Translations under genes and position numbers: made by a program
Notes under the pieces: generated by a model
Told to the model about the DNA's origin: nothing
The model's input: only the letters and a program-made list of their open reading frames with translations
The model's database searches: none
Source: an uncultured Clostridia bacterium
GTDB taxonomy: Bacteria; Bacillota; Clostridia; Christensenellales; Borkfalkiaceae
NCBI GenBank assembly: GCA_947627065.1
Contig: CANQUN010000004.1
Location: forward strand, 1-64,000
Reading direction: 5' to 3'
DNA length: 64,000 nucleotides
Shown: piece by piece, positions 18,946 through 27,800 of the stretch
Position numbering within the stretch: position 1 is the first letter of the stretch
How the letters are laid out: each line of letters starts with the position of its first letter

Positions 18946-20319
18946 ATGTTAAAAAGAATTTTATTTGTTTTTACGTCTGTCGTAACCGCCCTGCTTCTGC
19001 TTTGCGGCACGGGCTGTACGGGCACGCAGAACGATTCTTCAAACAGCGGCGGCGCGTCCTCGGGGGACAGTTCGTCCTCGGCGCCCCTCCCGCCCGAGCA
19101 GGAGTCTTTCCTCTACGGCATTGCCGAACCCTTTGCGGGCACTAACGTGTCGGGCTTCAACGTGAACAAGGAGGCGGAACTCGTCGGTGCGCTCGGCGCC
19201 AAAAGTTTCCGCCTGTGGATGTACGACAGCCACCTCTACGGCCCTAAATATACCCAATCGCTTTCCGAAGGGGAACTTGCAAACATCCCCAAGGGCGCAA
19301 TCACCATGTACGAGACGTACATCGAGGCTTTGAGAGACGCGGGCGTCGAGGAGATAACGTGCATGGGCATGCTCTTTCCGCGTGTGCCGTCCACCGAGCA
19401 GGTTTCGGACAAATGCTTCGTACCCCGCCGCGACACGAGCGAGGGCAGCGAATACATGCAGTTCCTCTCAAAACTCAAAACCGAGTGGCGCGCCGTTGCG
19501 GCGGCCCTGCCCGATGTTGACGTGTGGGAGATGGCAAACGAAATAAACATTCCCAACAGTTTCTTCCACTATGCCGACGGCTCCAACCAGACCGAGGACG
19601 AAGTTGTGCTCATCAACGTCGACTACTACTATTACGCCCGTGCGGGCATAAAGGAGGGCAACCCCGACGCCGTGGTCATAACTCCGGGTTATTCTCCCGC
19701 GTACGGCTTTACGGGAGTTGCGAGTTTCCTCGACAAAGTGTACAAGAAAATCGAGGGCGGCGACATGCCCGCGGGCGACGTAAAGTCCGCCGACCCCGAC
19801 GATTACTTTGACGGAGTGGCGTGGCACCCTTACGACGTGATAACGGGCATTTTCATATCGAGAAAGCCCGACATAGACAAATGGGTAAGCGGAAACGCGG
19901 ACATATACAACGTCATGGTAAGACACGGCGACGGGGAGAAAGAGGTTTGGTTCACCGAGTTCGGCAGCACTTACAACCCCGGTCTCCGCGTGCCCGAGGG
20001 TGAGACGGACATCACCCAATACACCGTTAACGGCGTAACTTACAAACTTGACGAAAAGCGGGAGGAAGAGCTGGCGGAATGGTCCGTGCTCTACCTCGAA
20101 GCCATGAAAGATATGGAATACGTCCACACCGTGCACTATTTCAGGCTGTGCTGCTCCAAGAAGGATTCCGAATGGGGCGGAGTGGGCGAGATATACTTCG
20201 GTTTGTTCCTCGAACCCGACAGTTCCATCCACCGCGGATTCTATCCGAGGAAATGGGCGTATTCGATACAGTCGGTGTTCGGCGGAACGGGCGATTTGAT
20301 GATGTACGCACGGGACTGA
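18946..20319 (+). CDS. Surface lipoprotein, second clan GH-A-like glycoside hydrolase
   Basis: A 457-residue lipoprotein with its signal ending in LCGTGC (Cys24 likely) and a Ser-rich linker, then a barrel related to the gene upstream. The conserved points are FLYGIAEPFAG against FLNGIDEPIAS, VDVWEMANEINIPNSFF with the NE pair, and EVWFTEFGSTYNPG with the second Glu. The ending WAYSIQSVFGGTGDLMMY matches ALSLQRLYGGVGDLYKY of the paralogue. It is longer by about 50 residues, mostly in loops. It likely cleaves a related but different linkage of the same glycan. The family is unassigned. Confidence 0.7.
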   Translation: MLKRILFVFTSVVTALLLLCGTGCTGTQNDSSNSGGASSGDSSSSAPLPPEQESFLYGIAEPFAGTNVSGFNVNKEAELVGALGAKSFRLWMYDSHLYGPKYTQSLSEGELANIPKGAITMYETYIEALRDAGVEEITCMGMLFPRVPSTEQVSDKCFVPRRDTSEGSEYMQFLSKLKTEWRAVAAALPDVDVWEMANEINIPNSFFHYADGSNQTEDEVVLINVDYYYYARAGIKEGNPDAVVITPGYSPAYGFTGVASFLDKVYKKIEGGDMPAGDVKSADPDDYFDGVAWHPYDVITGIFISRKPDIDKWVSGNADIYNVMVRHGDGEKEVWFTEFGSTYNPGLRVPEGETDITQYTVNGVTYKLDEKREEELAEWSVLYLEAMKDMEYVHTVHYFRLCCSKKDSEWGGVGEIYFGLFLEPDSSIHRGFYPRKWAYSIQSVFGGTGDLMMYARD

Positions 20320-20321
20320 AG

Positions 20322-21410
20322 ATGGAAAAAATTTACACCACCGTCGAACAAATCGTCAGGATATACCTTCAAAGGATAGCAAACGGCGAATTGCTCGCAG
20401 GGGACAAAGTCGAATCCGAAGAGAACCTTGCAAGGATACTCGGCCTTTCCCGCAGCACCGCAAGAAAGGCTCTGTTGCAGCTTGAGGGAATGGGGATATT
20501 GACGGGTTCCCGCAGAAAGGTCCGCCGCATTTCCGAAAACGCAAGGAGTTTAGTCTCCGTTTTTTACGACGGTCTGACGTACGACTACGGCGGCAAGAAG
20601 ATAGCCATAGTCGTCCTCGACGACAGGCGTTACATGGCGGACATGCGGGACGAAGCCGTCAAGCGGGGCAAACTCTTCAACTGGATGGTGGATATCTTTT
20701 ACAATCCCGACCTGCAGAGCGAGAGGGAAAGTTTTGAATTTATCGTTGAAAACAAGTACGACGGCTGTATAATCACCCCGCTCATCGTCAACGGAAATTA
20801 CGAACTTTATAACTACGAAATACTCAAAAAAGCGGGCATTCCGTTCGTTCTTCTGGAACGCCCGCCCAAGACCCTGCCCTGCGACGCGATCTACGCAAAC
20901 GACTACCTCGGCTCCTACATGATGACAAAGAGCCTTTACGCGGGCGGGGCGATGACGGTTGTTTACGTAACCGACGGCAAGGTTAATTCCATGATAGACG
21001 CCGAGCGGCGCGCCGCGTACGAAGACGTCGTTACCTCCCGCGGGGCAAAGCCCGTCGTCTTTGACGTGAGAAAGAACTTTCGCGCCAAGTTCACCGCGTT
21101 TTTGCGCGGAGATATGTCGGTGATAGGCATAAACGCCTACAGCGACGATATGCTCGAGCCTGTCATGTCCTGCCTCGCCGAGGCGGGCAAGTCCGAAAAC
21201 GATTACAGAATATACGCGTGGGCCGAAAAAGGCGAGACAGCCTACGGGCGGCACATCAGCCTCGTCCGCGTTCCCAAGGAATTTATGATAGACCGCTCGT
21301 TCGACATGATACTTGAACGAATAGTTCACGGAAGGACGGACAGTTACCGCCACGAAGTGTTCGAGGTGGAAGTCGGGCGGGAAACACAGAAAAAGAGAAA
21401 AATTAAATGA
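20322..21410 (+). CDS. GntR-type regulator with LacI-like sugar-sensing domain
   Basis: A 362-residue repressor. Residues 1-70 form a GntR winged helix (ILGLSRSTARKALLQLEGMGILTG), and residues from about 85 form a periplasmic-binding-protein-like LacI effector domain. This combination is known from AraR-type regulators of sugar use. It starts three bases after the preceding stop, with only a weak GAAG site, and its own end overlaps the next start as ATGA. It most likely controls this locus in response to an imported sugar. Inverted repeats upstream of the GH3 gene or the binding protein would be candidate operators. I could not single one out by eye. Confidence 0.85.
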   Translation: MEKIYTTVEQIVRIYLQRIANGELLAGDKVESEENLARILGLSRSTARKALLQLEGMGILTGSRRKVRRISENARSLVSVFYDGLTYDYGGKKIAIVVLDDRRYMADMRDEAVKRGKLFNWMVDIFYNPDLQSERESFEFIVENKYDGCIITPLIVNGNYELYNYEILKKAGIPFVLLERPPKTLPCDAIYANDYLGSYMMTKSLYAGGAMTVVYVTDGKVNSMIDAERRAAYEDVVTSRGAKPVVFDVRKNFRAKFTAFLRGDMSVIGINAYSDDMLEPVMSCLAEAGKSENDYRIYAWAEKGETAYGRHISLVRVPKEFMIDRSFDMILERIVHGRTDSYRHEVFEVEVGRETQKKRKIK

Positions 21411-24076
21411 ATGGTATAATCGACATAATTGACAAGTGGGGAGAAAAGCGCAGAACCATTCCTTTTTTCACATTCAACGACGACATGAACGCCGACGGAA
21501 TCCGCACCCGCATAGCGGCCATGGCAAGGGCGGGGATAGGAGGCGTGCTCATTCATGCCCGCAGCGGGCTGAAAACCGCCTATCTCGGAGAGGAATGGTT
21601 TTCTCTCGTCGGCGCGTGCGTGGACGCTTGCGAGGCAAACGGCATGGAAGCGTGGATTTACGACGAATTCGGCTGGCCCAGCGGCATTGCGGGCGGCGCC
21701 GTGATAGAGGGAGGCAAGCACCTTGCGGGCTGGCTCGTGTACGACGGCAGGGACGTAACCGTCAAGTTCAGCACGGGTTACGTCGACGTGCTCGACCCCG
21801 AAGCGACGGACGAATTCATCCGCCTGACGCACGAGGAATACCGTAAACGTTTCGGCAATAGGATAAAGGGCTTTTTCACGGACGAACCGCAGTACGGCCT
21901 GCGCAACGTGCCTTATTCTCCCCACCTCAGCAAGGCCTATGCCGCCGCCGCGGGACACCCGATAGAGCGGGATTGGCGGCTGCTGTTTGAAAACGGAGAG
22001 GGGTGCGAAAATGTGCGCGGGCTGTACTATAAGCTGGCCTCCGACCTCTTCGTCAACAATTACACGGCAAAACTGTCGTCGTGGTGCGCCGCCAACGGTT
22101 ATATCTTAACGGGCCACTATCTCGAGGAAAAGGCCATCTCTTTCCAGATAGACACGGCGGGCGATCTCATGGCGCATTACCGCCTTATGCAGATGCCGGG
22201 CATGGATTGGCTGGGCAGAAATTCGGGCGAGGACGACGCAACCCCGCGGCAAGTTTCCTCGTCCGCCAGGCAGTTCGGCAGCGGCGAGTGCGTTGCCGAA
22301 ACTTTCGCATGCGCGGGCTACGGGGCCGAACTCGACGAACTCAAGAATATTGCCGATTGGGAAATCGCAGGCGGCATAAGCAATATTTGCATGATTTTCC
22401 CCTACAGTTTCCGCGGCAGAAGAAAGCGCGATTACCCGTCGGGAATAATGCCCGGCAACCCCATGTTCGGGGCGGCGGACGGGTTTATAAAACACATTGA
22501 CAGGCTGGCGGGAATCACCGCAAACGCCGGGGAGAGGGCGGACGTTCTCGTCGTCATTCCCGTTGAGGACGCCATGCGCTGTGAGGGCGACAATGAGAAG
22601 AGGGCTTCCATGGACGCTCTGTACGCCGAACTTCTCAAAGAACTTGCCGCCCGCCGCATCACCTTTCACATTTCCGCCTCGACCCTGCTTGTAAAAGAAG
22701 GGGCGGCCTGCCAAAACGGCGTCCGTCTTGGCCGCAGAGTTTACGACACCGTGCTGTGCTTGGGCACCGACTTCGCCGCCGTCAGCGCAAGGTTCGGCGA
22801 ATGCTGCCGCGTCGTAAAAGTGTGCGACCCCGTTGCGACGGTGCGGTCGCTGCAAGAAAAAGCCTTCATGAAGGACTCCTCGCCCACCATCGCCGTCAAC
22901 GAGTACATCGTCGGCGGAACTCCCGTATACATTGCCCGCAACACCTTGAGAGAAAACAACGCCCTCACCGCCCAAGGCGATTTTGCAGAGATAGATACAT
23001 GCAATCTCTCCATCGCTCCGCTGCCGCACGGGCGGGTGGAGTTCGCCCCGCTCGAAACAAAACTGCTCGTCTCCCGCCCCGCGGGGGATATAGACGAGCG
23101 GTTCATCGGCTTGCCGTCCGACGGGTGGAGCGTTGAAGATTCGTCTCCCAACGTCTTTGTCATCGACCGATTCACCGCTTGTTTCGACAACGGCGTCGGC
23201 AAGGAGATGTACGTTACGGACATAAACGACAAGGCGCTTGCGCTCGGCAGTTGCGCCGTCGTTATGAAATGCGCCTTTCAATCCGATCTGGACCTGCCCG
23301 TAAAAATCGCCGTGGAAAACGGCGGAAGGTACAGGGTTGTTTTCAACGGAATACAGGCGGAAAGTACGGGCGAAACCTACCTTTCGGGCACGTACGACCT
23401 GCTTTGCGCGCACGTCCGCAAGGGAACCAACGTGCTCGAACTCTCGTGCGATTACAACATTATTCCCGAATCGGCCGACGCCCTCGGCCGCATGGCGAGT
23501 TGCGAAAGCGACTTCAACCGTGTGCCCGATATCTTCGATATCGAAAACGTGTTGATTCTCGGTGATTTTTCGGTAAAAGCCGAAAAGGCCGTGCGGGACG
23601 GCGAATGTTACAGAATGGGGGGATTCAGGCTTGCCGAACGGCAAAAAATCGTCTCCCCGTCGTCTCTGCCGTCGGCGGGTCTGCCCTTTTTTACGGGTGA
23701 AATAAGGCTAAAAAACAAGTTTGAACTTAAAGAAAAAGACGAAAGCGCCCGCTATTACCTGTGCCCCGCCGTCAAGGGCGCCGCTTTGGAAATACGCGTC
23801 AATGGAAAGTTTGCGGGCCGCACGCTCTTCAACGGCAAAAAGACGGACGTTACCTCCCTCGTGAGGGCAGGGACGAACACCGTCGAGGTTACCGTCTTTT
23901 GCAACCTGAGGAACATCTTTGGCCCCTTCCACAACAAATTCGGCAACCCGCCCCTTGTCGGCTACTCCAGTTTCACCGCCGTCCCCGGCTGGTGCGACAG
24001 TCAGGTCCCGCTCTGGACGGACGACTACCTGATCTCCGAAACGGGAATTTCCTTTGAGGAAAAAATTACCGATTAA
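21407..24076 (+). CDS. GH106-related glycosidase (putative alpha-L-rhamnosidase type)
   Basis: An 889-residue cytoplasmic protein without a signal peptide. The N-terminal barrel starts IPFFTFNDDMNADGI and contains GGVLIHARSGL, AWIYDEFGWPSGIAGG and GFFTDEPQYG, the pattern of large GH106-related glycosidases. From about residue 560 the sequence turns into beta-sandwich domains, ending with a jelly roll like that of other rhamnosidase-type enzymes. Members act on terminal alpha-L-rhamnose or similar residues. The exact specificity is not certain here. The start overlaps the regulator stop. A terminator at 24103 closes the operon. With the GH3 enzyme it would finish degradation of imported oligosaccharides. 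Confidence 0.65.
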   Translation: MNGIIDIIDKWGEKRRTIPFFTFNDDMNADGIRTRIAAMARAGIGGVLIHARSGLKTAYLGEEWFSLVGACVDACEANGMEAWIYDEFGWPSGIAGGAVIEGGKHLAGWLVYDGRDVTVKFSTGYVDVLDPEATDEFIRLTHEEYRKRFGNRIKGFFTDEPQYGLRNVPYSPHLSKAYAAAAGHPIERDWRLLFENGEGCENVRGLYYKLASDLFVNNYTAKLSSWCAANGYILTGHYLEEKAISFQIDTAGDLMAHYRLMQMPGMDWLGRNSGEDDATPRQVSSSARQFGSGECVAETFACAGYGAELDELKNIADWEIAGGISNICMIFPYSFRGRRKRDYPSGIMPGNPMFGAADGFIKHIDRLAGITANAGERADVLVVIPVEDAMRCEGDNEKRASMDALYAELLKELAARRITFHISASTLLVKEGAACQNGVRLGRRVYDTVLCLGTDFAAVSARFGECCRVVKVCDPVATVRSLQEKAFMKDSSPTIAVNEYIVGGTPVYIARNTLRENNALTAQGDFAEIDTCNLSIAPLPHGRVEFAPLETKLLVSRPAGDIDERFIGLPSDGWSVEDSSPNVFVIDRFTACFDNGVGKEMYVTDINDKALALGSCAVVMKCAFQSDLDLPVKIAVENGGRYRVVFNGIQAESTGETYLSGTYDLLCAHVRKGTNVLELSCDYNIIPESADALGRMASCESDFNRVPDIFDIENVLILGDFSVKAEKAVRDGECYRMGGFRLAERQKIVSPSSLPSAGLPFFTGEIRLKNKFELKEKDESARYYLCPAVKGAALEIRVNGKFAGRTLFNGKKTDVTSLVRAGTNTVEVTVFCNLRNIFGPFHNKFGNPPLVGYSSFTAVPGWCDSQVPLWTDDYLISETGISFEEKITD

Positions 24077-24102
24077 ATCATATCACATTGCTCATATAAT
24101 CG

Positions 24103-24142
24103 CACACAAAAAACCGCGATGGGACACGCGGTTTTTTTGTGC
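24103..24142 (+). terminator. Terminator closing the carbohydrate locus
   Basis: GCACACAAAAAACCGCG pairs with CGCGGTTTTTTTGTGC around a short loop, with the T run inside the 3' arm. Confidence 0.75.
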
Positions 24143-24352
24143 ATAAAATCCGAATATAACTTTTCGCCAATCCCCGCGTAAGCAGGGGCAGGGCAAGCCG
24201 CGCATCGTGAAGCCATTACCGCACACCCGACAACCGACCAAATAAAGTATGAGATTTCCTGCATTTTGGCGTTATGCACGGATTTCATGGCGGGATTTTG
24301 AGGAATTTTCAAATAATTTTGCGTATAATTGGCGAATTATGGCAATTTTATG

Positions 24353-24381
24353 TTGACAAATGTCTTTAATCGTGTTAAAAT
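24353..24381 (+). promoter_or_regulatory. Promoter of the 24404 gene
   Basis: TTGACA, a 17 nt spacer and TAAAAT. The bases between 24077 and 24353 hold only the terminator above. Confidence 0.7.
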
Positions 24382-24403
24382 TGCCTTAACAAGGTGGAAA
24401 ATT

Positions 24404-24637
24404 ATGGCAAAAACGTTCGTTGCGCTTGAATTTGTTGACGATCCCAACATTGCGGGCCGCTTGTACTGGTACCTTTGCGACATCCCGGCGGCGCTCGGCG
24501 GCCGTTTTTTGGCGCCCGTCGGCAGGCACGACAGGCTGCAGGTGGGCACGGTTCGGCGAATAATGCAGGCCGACGACGATTACGCCCCATACCCGATTTC
24601 CACCATAAAAAAGGTAAACGCTCCGTTTGCGGAGTGA
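24404..24637 (+). CDS. Small conserved protein resembling the PriA N-terminus
   Basis: A 77-residue product (FVALEFVDDPNIAGRLYWY, then FLAPVGRHDRLQVGTVRRI) whose strand order recalls the 3' DNA-end-binding domain at the N-terminus of PriA. Stand-alone proteins of this kind occur in Clostridia. The start at 24404 is chosen because AAGGTGG lies 6-12 bases upstream and the promoter is 22 bases upstream. No function can be assigned from sequence. A DNA-binding role is a guess from the PriA resemblance. Confidence 0.6.
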   Translation: MAKTFVALEFVDDPNIAGRLYWYLCDIPAALGGRFLAPVGRHDRLQVGTVRRIMQADDDYAPYPISTIKKVNAPFAE

Positions 24638-24841
24638 GGCAAAGCCTGCCGCGGGCGATACCCGCCGCGCCCCGTCCAACCCCGTGCATTATGTCGTCCC
24701 GTAATTGTCTGCAAACTTGGCCAATGCAATAGAGGACACCCGCAGCACTCCGTACACCCCGCAACTACACCGTCCCGTAACCACCTCGCAACACCTTGCG
24801 AATGGTCTCAAACCCCGCGCCGACAAGGGTGTTAAAACCAC

Positions 24842-24873
24842 AAAAGTGCCCTAAAACGCACAAAAACGGCACT
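24842..24873 (+). repeat. Family A hairpin element
   Basis: AAAAGTGCC and GGCACT flank the core CTAAAACGCACAAAAAC. It directly abuts the family C repeat, as it also does at 57410. Confidence 0.8.
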
Positions 24874-25118
24874 AAATCTTGCAACGCATTGCTTACCTCT
24901 TTATACAAACCTACCACGTACGACGCCCTCGGCACCCCGTCCAACCCCGTGCATTACAGTCCTGTACTTGTCTGCAAACTTTGCCAATGCACAGAGGTAC
25001 CCGCAACACACCGTTTAATTCCATATATTACACCGATTCCTAACACCCGCAATCCCTTGCAAACAAGTTGCAAATACAAAATTTAATTATTAAGCCCATA
25101 ATAATCACATCTCACTAC

Positions 25119-25160
25119 ACAAAGCCCGTGCAGAACCGAGAGGTCCGCACGGGCTTTGTG
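25119..25160. terminator. Long hairpin of family C repeat, copy 1
   Basis: CACAAAGCCCGTGC pairs with GCACGGGCTTTGTG, a perfect 14 bp stem around a 15 nt loop. The weak T tract makes terminator function uncertain. It is conserved in the copy at 57689. Confidence 0.55.
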
Positions 25161-25245
25161 CTTAATCAGAGCAAACAATTTTCCAACTACAAGTCGCATC
25201 AAACCGTTAGTTTCTATTGGTACAATCCATGTACATTGCAATCGC

Positions 25246-25274
25246 TTGACTTATTGCGACCGAAACAATATAAT
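25246..25274 (+). promoter_or_regulatory. Promoter of the acetyltransferase gene
   Basis: TTGACT, a 17 nt spacer and TATAAT lie 60 bases before the start at 25335. Confidence 0.7.
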
Positions 25275-25334
25275 ATTATGCACGGGCAACATTCGGCCGA
25301 TATTGACTCGCAAAAAAGAACCGGGAGAAACGAG

Positions 25335-26357
25335 ATGACAAAGGACAAAATTGCAGAAAGGTTACGCATATGCATTGGAAACGCATTCGGGCGTTATTCC
25401 GGCGAAGTCGGTGAGGACGAAGGCAAAGATGTAAAAATGTTCTTTTCGGGTGAATATTTTAATATTGTCCTTCATGACGGACGTCTGTGCGATACGAACT
25501 GCAAAGCAAAAGATTTTGACGGGATTCGCTTTCGCCAAAAAGACGAATTTACCGAACCGTACGTTGCCATTTATCTGAAAAACGGCGATACGCTTTATTA
25601 TTATGGTCATGAGCAGGCCGATTGCCGCAAGGCCGCATGGATACTCAATCGCGAGGGGCGTCCGCCAATGAACGACGATGCTCTCATTGATCTTTTCAAG
25701 GCGGAATGGGAGGCTCGGCAGCAATACTTAAACGGGTCTCACCGTCAATTGGTAAAAATTTGCAGATATGTAGAAACAATCAATAAAGAAGAACATGATG
25801 CGGATCAAATGCAGAAAACGCTCGCCGAGATTCAACGGTACATTACGCTTCTTTCTGTTCCTGAAGACATGAATGTGGTCGAATACGAAGAAGTTTATGC
25901 AGAAAAGGTCAAGGATTTGCTCGTGGAGCTTCAAGCCTATCTCGTTTCTTTGGATGACAGGGGAGTCATCGTATTAAAAGAAAATTACCGTGAGGACTAC
26001 TTTGCATATCTCATGGGCGAGATCGAGAAACATGAAGGAAAAATGTTTTTGGCTCGTGACGGGCAGGACGTTGTCGGCCTCGTCGTTTGCAAGATTTTTC
26101 AAGGCGGAGGAGAACAGGACATAACCACTTCTTGTCCCAAAATCGGCTTTATCAGCGATCTTATAGTTACCGAAAAATATCGTAGAAAAAGAATCGGCAG
26201 CATGCTCATCGTCATAGCCGAGGCTTATTTTGGAAAGCATGATTGTGCCTACACGCAACTCGAAGTGTTCGCTCCAAACGCCAAAGCAAGGCGATTCTAT
26301 AAAAAATTGGGATTTGAGGAGAACTGTCTCTATTTATCCAAAAAGACTGCTTTTTGA
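25335..26357 (+). CDS. GNAT acetyltransferase with extra N-terminal domain
   Basis: A 340-residue protein. The last 140 residues are a GNAT fold with motif A at IVTEKYRRKRIGSML and the closing NAKARRFYKKLGFEE, so it should transfer an acetyl group from acetyl-CoA to an amine. The first 100 residues form a separate globular region (FSGEYFNIVLHDGRL, EPYVAIYLKNGDTLYYYGH) that I do not recognise. A charged helical linker joins them. The open frame extends upstream into the family C repeat, but GGGAGAAACG before ATG 25335 and the promoter position fix the start. Substrate unknown. Confidence 0.75.
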   Translation: MTKDKIAERLRICIGNAFGRYSGEVGEDEGKDVKMFFSGEYFNIVLHDGRLCDTNCKAKDFDGIRFRQKDEFTEPYVAIYLKNGDTLYYYGHEQADCRKAAWILNREGRPPMNDDALIDLFKAEWEARQQYLNGSHRQLVKICRYVETINKEEHDADQMQKTLAEIQRYITLLSVPEDMNVVEYEEVYAEKVKDLLVELQAYLVSLDDRGVIVLKENYREDYFAYLMGEIEKHEGKMFLARDGQDVVGLVVCKIFQGGGEQDITTSCPKIGFISDLIVTEKYRRKRIGSMLIVIAEAYFGKHDCAYTQLEVFAPNAKARRFYKKLGFEENCLYLSKKTAF

Positions 26358-26374
26358 AGGGATGGATCATAAAC

Positions 26375-26722
26375 ATGATAAGCATGTTGATAGAATTTGA
26401 TGTAACCAAACTCGAACGCGACGGATACAATTTAGAAGCCGTAGAACGTTTGGTCGATAAACGTTTCTCCAAAGCTTGCAGAAAGACGGTAGACGGCACA
26501 ACAATTCTATACGAAGGGATCGAGGGGAAGGACTATTTTACGGAGATCAGTATTGCGTATGTCAATCTCAGAAGGCAAGATTGGTTCGCGAAATATTGTT
26601 GCCGTTGGTTGTGGTTCGAAGATGATAAATACAGGAACAAATACGAAGAAGATCTTCTGAGAAAGGAACGCCAAAAAAATCCTCTCTTTATGAAGTATGC
26701 AAATGGGGATGGGGATGAGTAA
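26375..26722 (+). CDS. Small hypothetical protein
   Basis: A 115-residue product, MISMLIEFDVTKLERDGYN onward, with a conserved-looking aromatic segment (YCCRWLWFEDD) and a charged C-terminus. I do not recognise it. The gene starts 17 bases after the acetyltransferase stop, so the two are probably co-transcribed. The start is uncertain: GAAGGGATGG is 12 bases upstream of ATG 26375, and ATG 26384 is also possible. No signal peptide or membrane helix is visible. Confidence 0.5.
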   Translation: MISMLIEFDVTKLERDGYNLEAVERLVDKRFSKACRKTVDGTTILYEGIEGKDYFTEISIAYVNLRRQDWFAKYCCRWLWFEDDKYRNKYEEDLLRKERQKNPLFMKYANGDGDE

Positions 26723-26749
26723 CCGAACGAAATCCAATGAGGAAAAACA

Positions 26750-27436
26750 ATGATTTATATCACAGGCGATACCCACGGGCAGCATGATTTTCAAAAACTT
26801 TCGCAATTTGCGGATTCGCACCCCGAACTAACAAAAAACGACTTTATGATCATAGCCGGAGATTTCGGCGGCGTGTGGAACGCGCAAGGTATGGAAACGA
26901 CCCTTGCCATGTATGCCCGCCTGCCGTTCACCACGCTGTTCGTGGACGGCAATCATGAAAATTTCGATATGCTTGACGCCTATCCCGCGGAGGTCTGGAA
27001 CGGGGGAAAAGTACACAAGATCAGCACGGACATTATTCACCTGATGCGCGGGCAGGTGTTTGAAATTGATGGCAATACCTTCTTCACCTTCGGAGGCGCG
27101 ACCAGCATCGACAGGTATTTGCGCACAGAGGGAATAAGTTGGTGGCCGCAGGAAGTTCCCACTTACCGGGAACTCGACGAAGGCGTTGCCAATCTTCGGC
27201 GGCACAACAACAAGGTTGACTACATCGTCACGCATTCCTGCGATGAAAAGGCGCTTTGGTATCCGCCGCTCCGCGAGCGGGGCGTCAAGATGGAGACGTT
27301 CCCCGAAAACCGCATGTTGTCGCTTTTTGAAGATACGGTCCGCTACGGGCATTGGTATTTCGGGCACTACCACATGGACGGCGACTTGACGGAAGATAAA
27401 ACCGTGCTGTACCAAAAAATTGTCCGTCTCGTGTAA
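26750..27436 (+). CDS. Calcineurin-like metallophosphoesterase
   Basis: A 228-residue enzyme with the full metallophosphoesterase motif set: GDTHG (D7, H9), AGDFGG, DGNHENFD, a THSCDE segment and GHYHMDGD. These residues bind two metal ions. Relatives hydrolyse phosphomono- or diesters. The substrate cannot be told from sequence. A GAGGAAAAAC site precedes the start, and a 27 bp gap separates it from the small gene upstream. The hairpin at 27445 terminates it. Confidence 0.85.
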   Translation: MIYITGDTHGQHDFQKLSQFADSHPELTKNDFMIIAGDFGGVWNAQGMETTLAMYARLPFTTLFVDGNHENFDMLDAYPAEVWNGGKVHKISTDIIHLMRGQVFEIDGNTFFTFGGATSIDRYLRTEGISWWPQEVPTYRELDEGVANLRRHNNKVDYIVTHSCDEKALWYPPLRERGVKMETFPENRMLSLFEDTVRYGHWYFGHYHMDGDLTEDKTVLYQKIVRLV

Positions 27437-27444
27437 AACCGAAG

Positions 27445-27470
27445 GAGCCGCACGGCGGCTCTTTTCTTTT
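27445..27470 (+). terminator. Terminator of the metallophosphoesterase gene
   Basis: GAGCCGC and GCGGCTC around ACG, followed by TTTTCTTTT. Confidence 0.8.
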
Positions 27471-27489
27471 GGCCTCGTAAATTCCTTAA

Positions 27490-27598
27490 AAAATCCCCTT
27501 GCGCGCAAGGGGATAAGGGAGGTGAAAATGGCAAAAGTGGCCTTTTTCTCACAAAATCGGGCACTTTGGCGATGAGCGACAAAGATGAAAGAGGTGTC
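27490..27598 (+). repeat. Family D repeat, copy 1, with an embedded family A element
   Basis: From CCCCTTGCGCGCAAGGGGAT to GATGAAAGAGGTG this block matches 59115-59220 closely. It includes a family A element at 27533-27567 (AAAAGTGGCC, then TTTTTCTCACAAAATCG, then GGCACTTT). Confidence 0.75.
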
Positions 27599-27800
27599 AG
27601 ATGATTCCGAAAAGGACACAGTGAATCGTATTGACGGAAGGTTTGCAAACGTAAAGAAGGAAAATCAGATGATTCCGAATAGTACACAACCAATCGTGTT
27701 GATGTAATGTCAGTAAACGCCACGAGAGGTATCGGAAGATTCCGAAAAGAATGTAGCCGAATCGTGTTAATGGCAAGGTTTGAAAACGCAACATGGGGAA
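27599..27800 (+). repeat. Three decayed tandem copies of the CPBP gene 3' end
   Basis: GATTCCGAA marks copies at 27603, 27671 and 27738, and the functional gene end has it at 27807, a period of 67-69 bases. Each unit corresponds to the last 20 or so codons of the protease gene on the - strand (ANLAINTIGCVLFGIF and stop), with substitutions and frameshifts. The units lie directly behind the real stop codon. Confidence 0.8.

Larger units (their letters stand above)
24650..25215 (+). repeat. Family C long repeat, copy 1 (uninterrupted)
   Basis: Two related blocks lie here, 24650-24790 and 24865-25215. The second matches 57430-57734 over about 300 bases with scattered changes. Its last 50 bases (AATCAGAGCAAACAATT onward) match 58853-58895 instead. 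Shared words include CCCCGTGCATTA, ACAAGTTGCAAATACA and the hairpin at 25119. A fragment also appears at 28655-28740. No gene is visible. Confidence 0.8.

Noticed and set aside
20079..20321. Upstream extension of the GntR/LacI-type regulator
   Set aside because: The extra 81 codons overlap the preceding glycosidase gene in another frame, are Arg-rich and unrelated to the family; homology starts at ATG 20322.
25068..25334. Longer acetyltransferase start at 25068
   Set aside because: This stretch is family C repeat and promoter DNA; a good ribosome binding site precedes ATG 25335.
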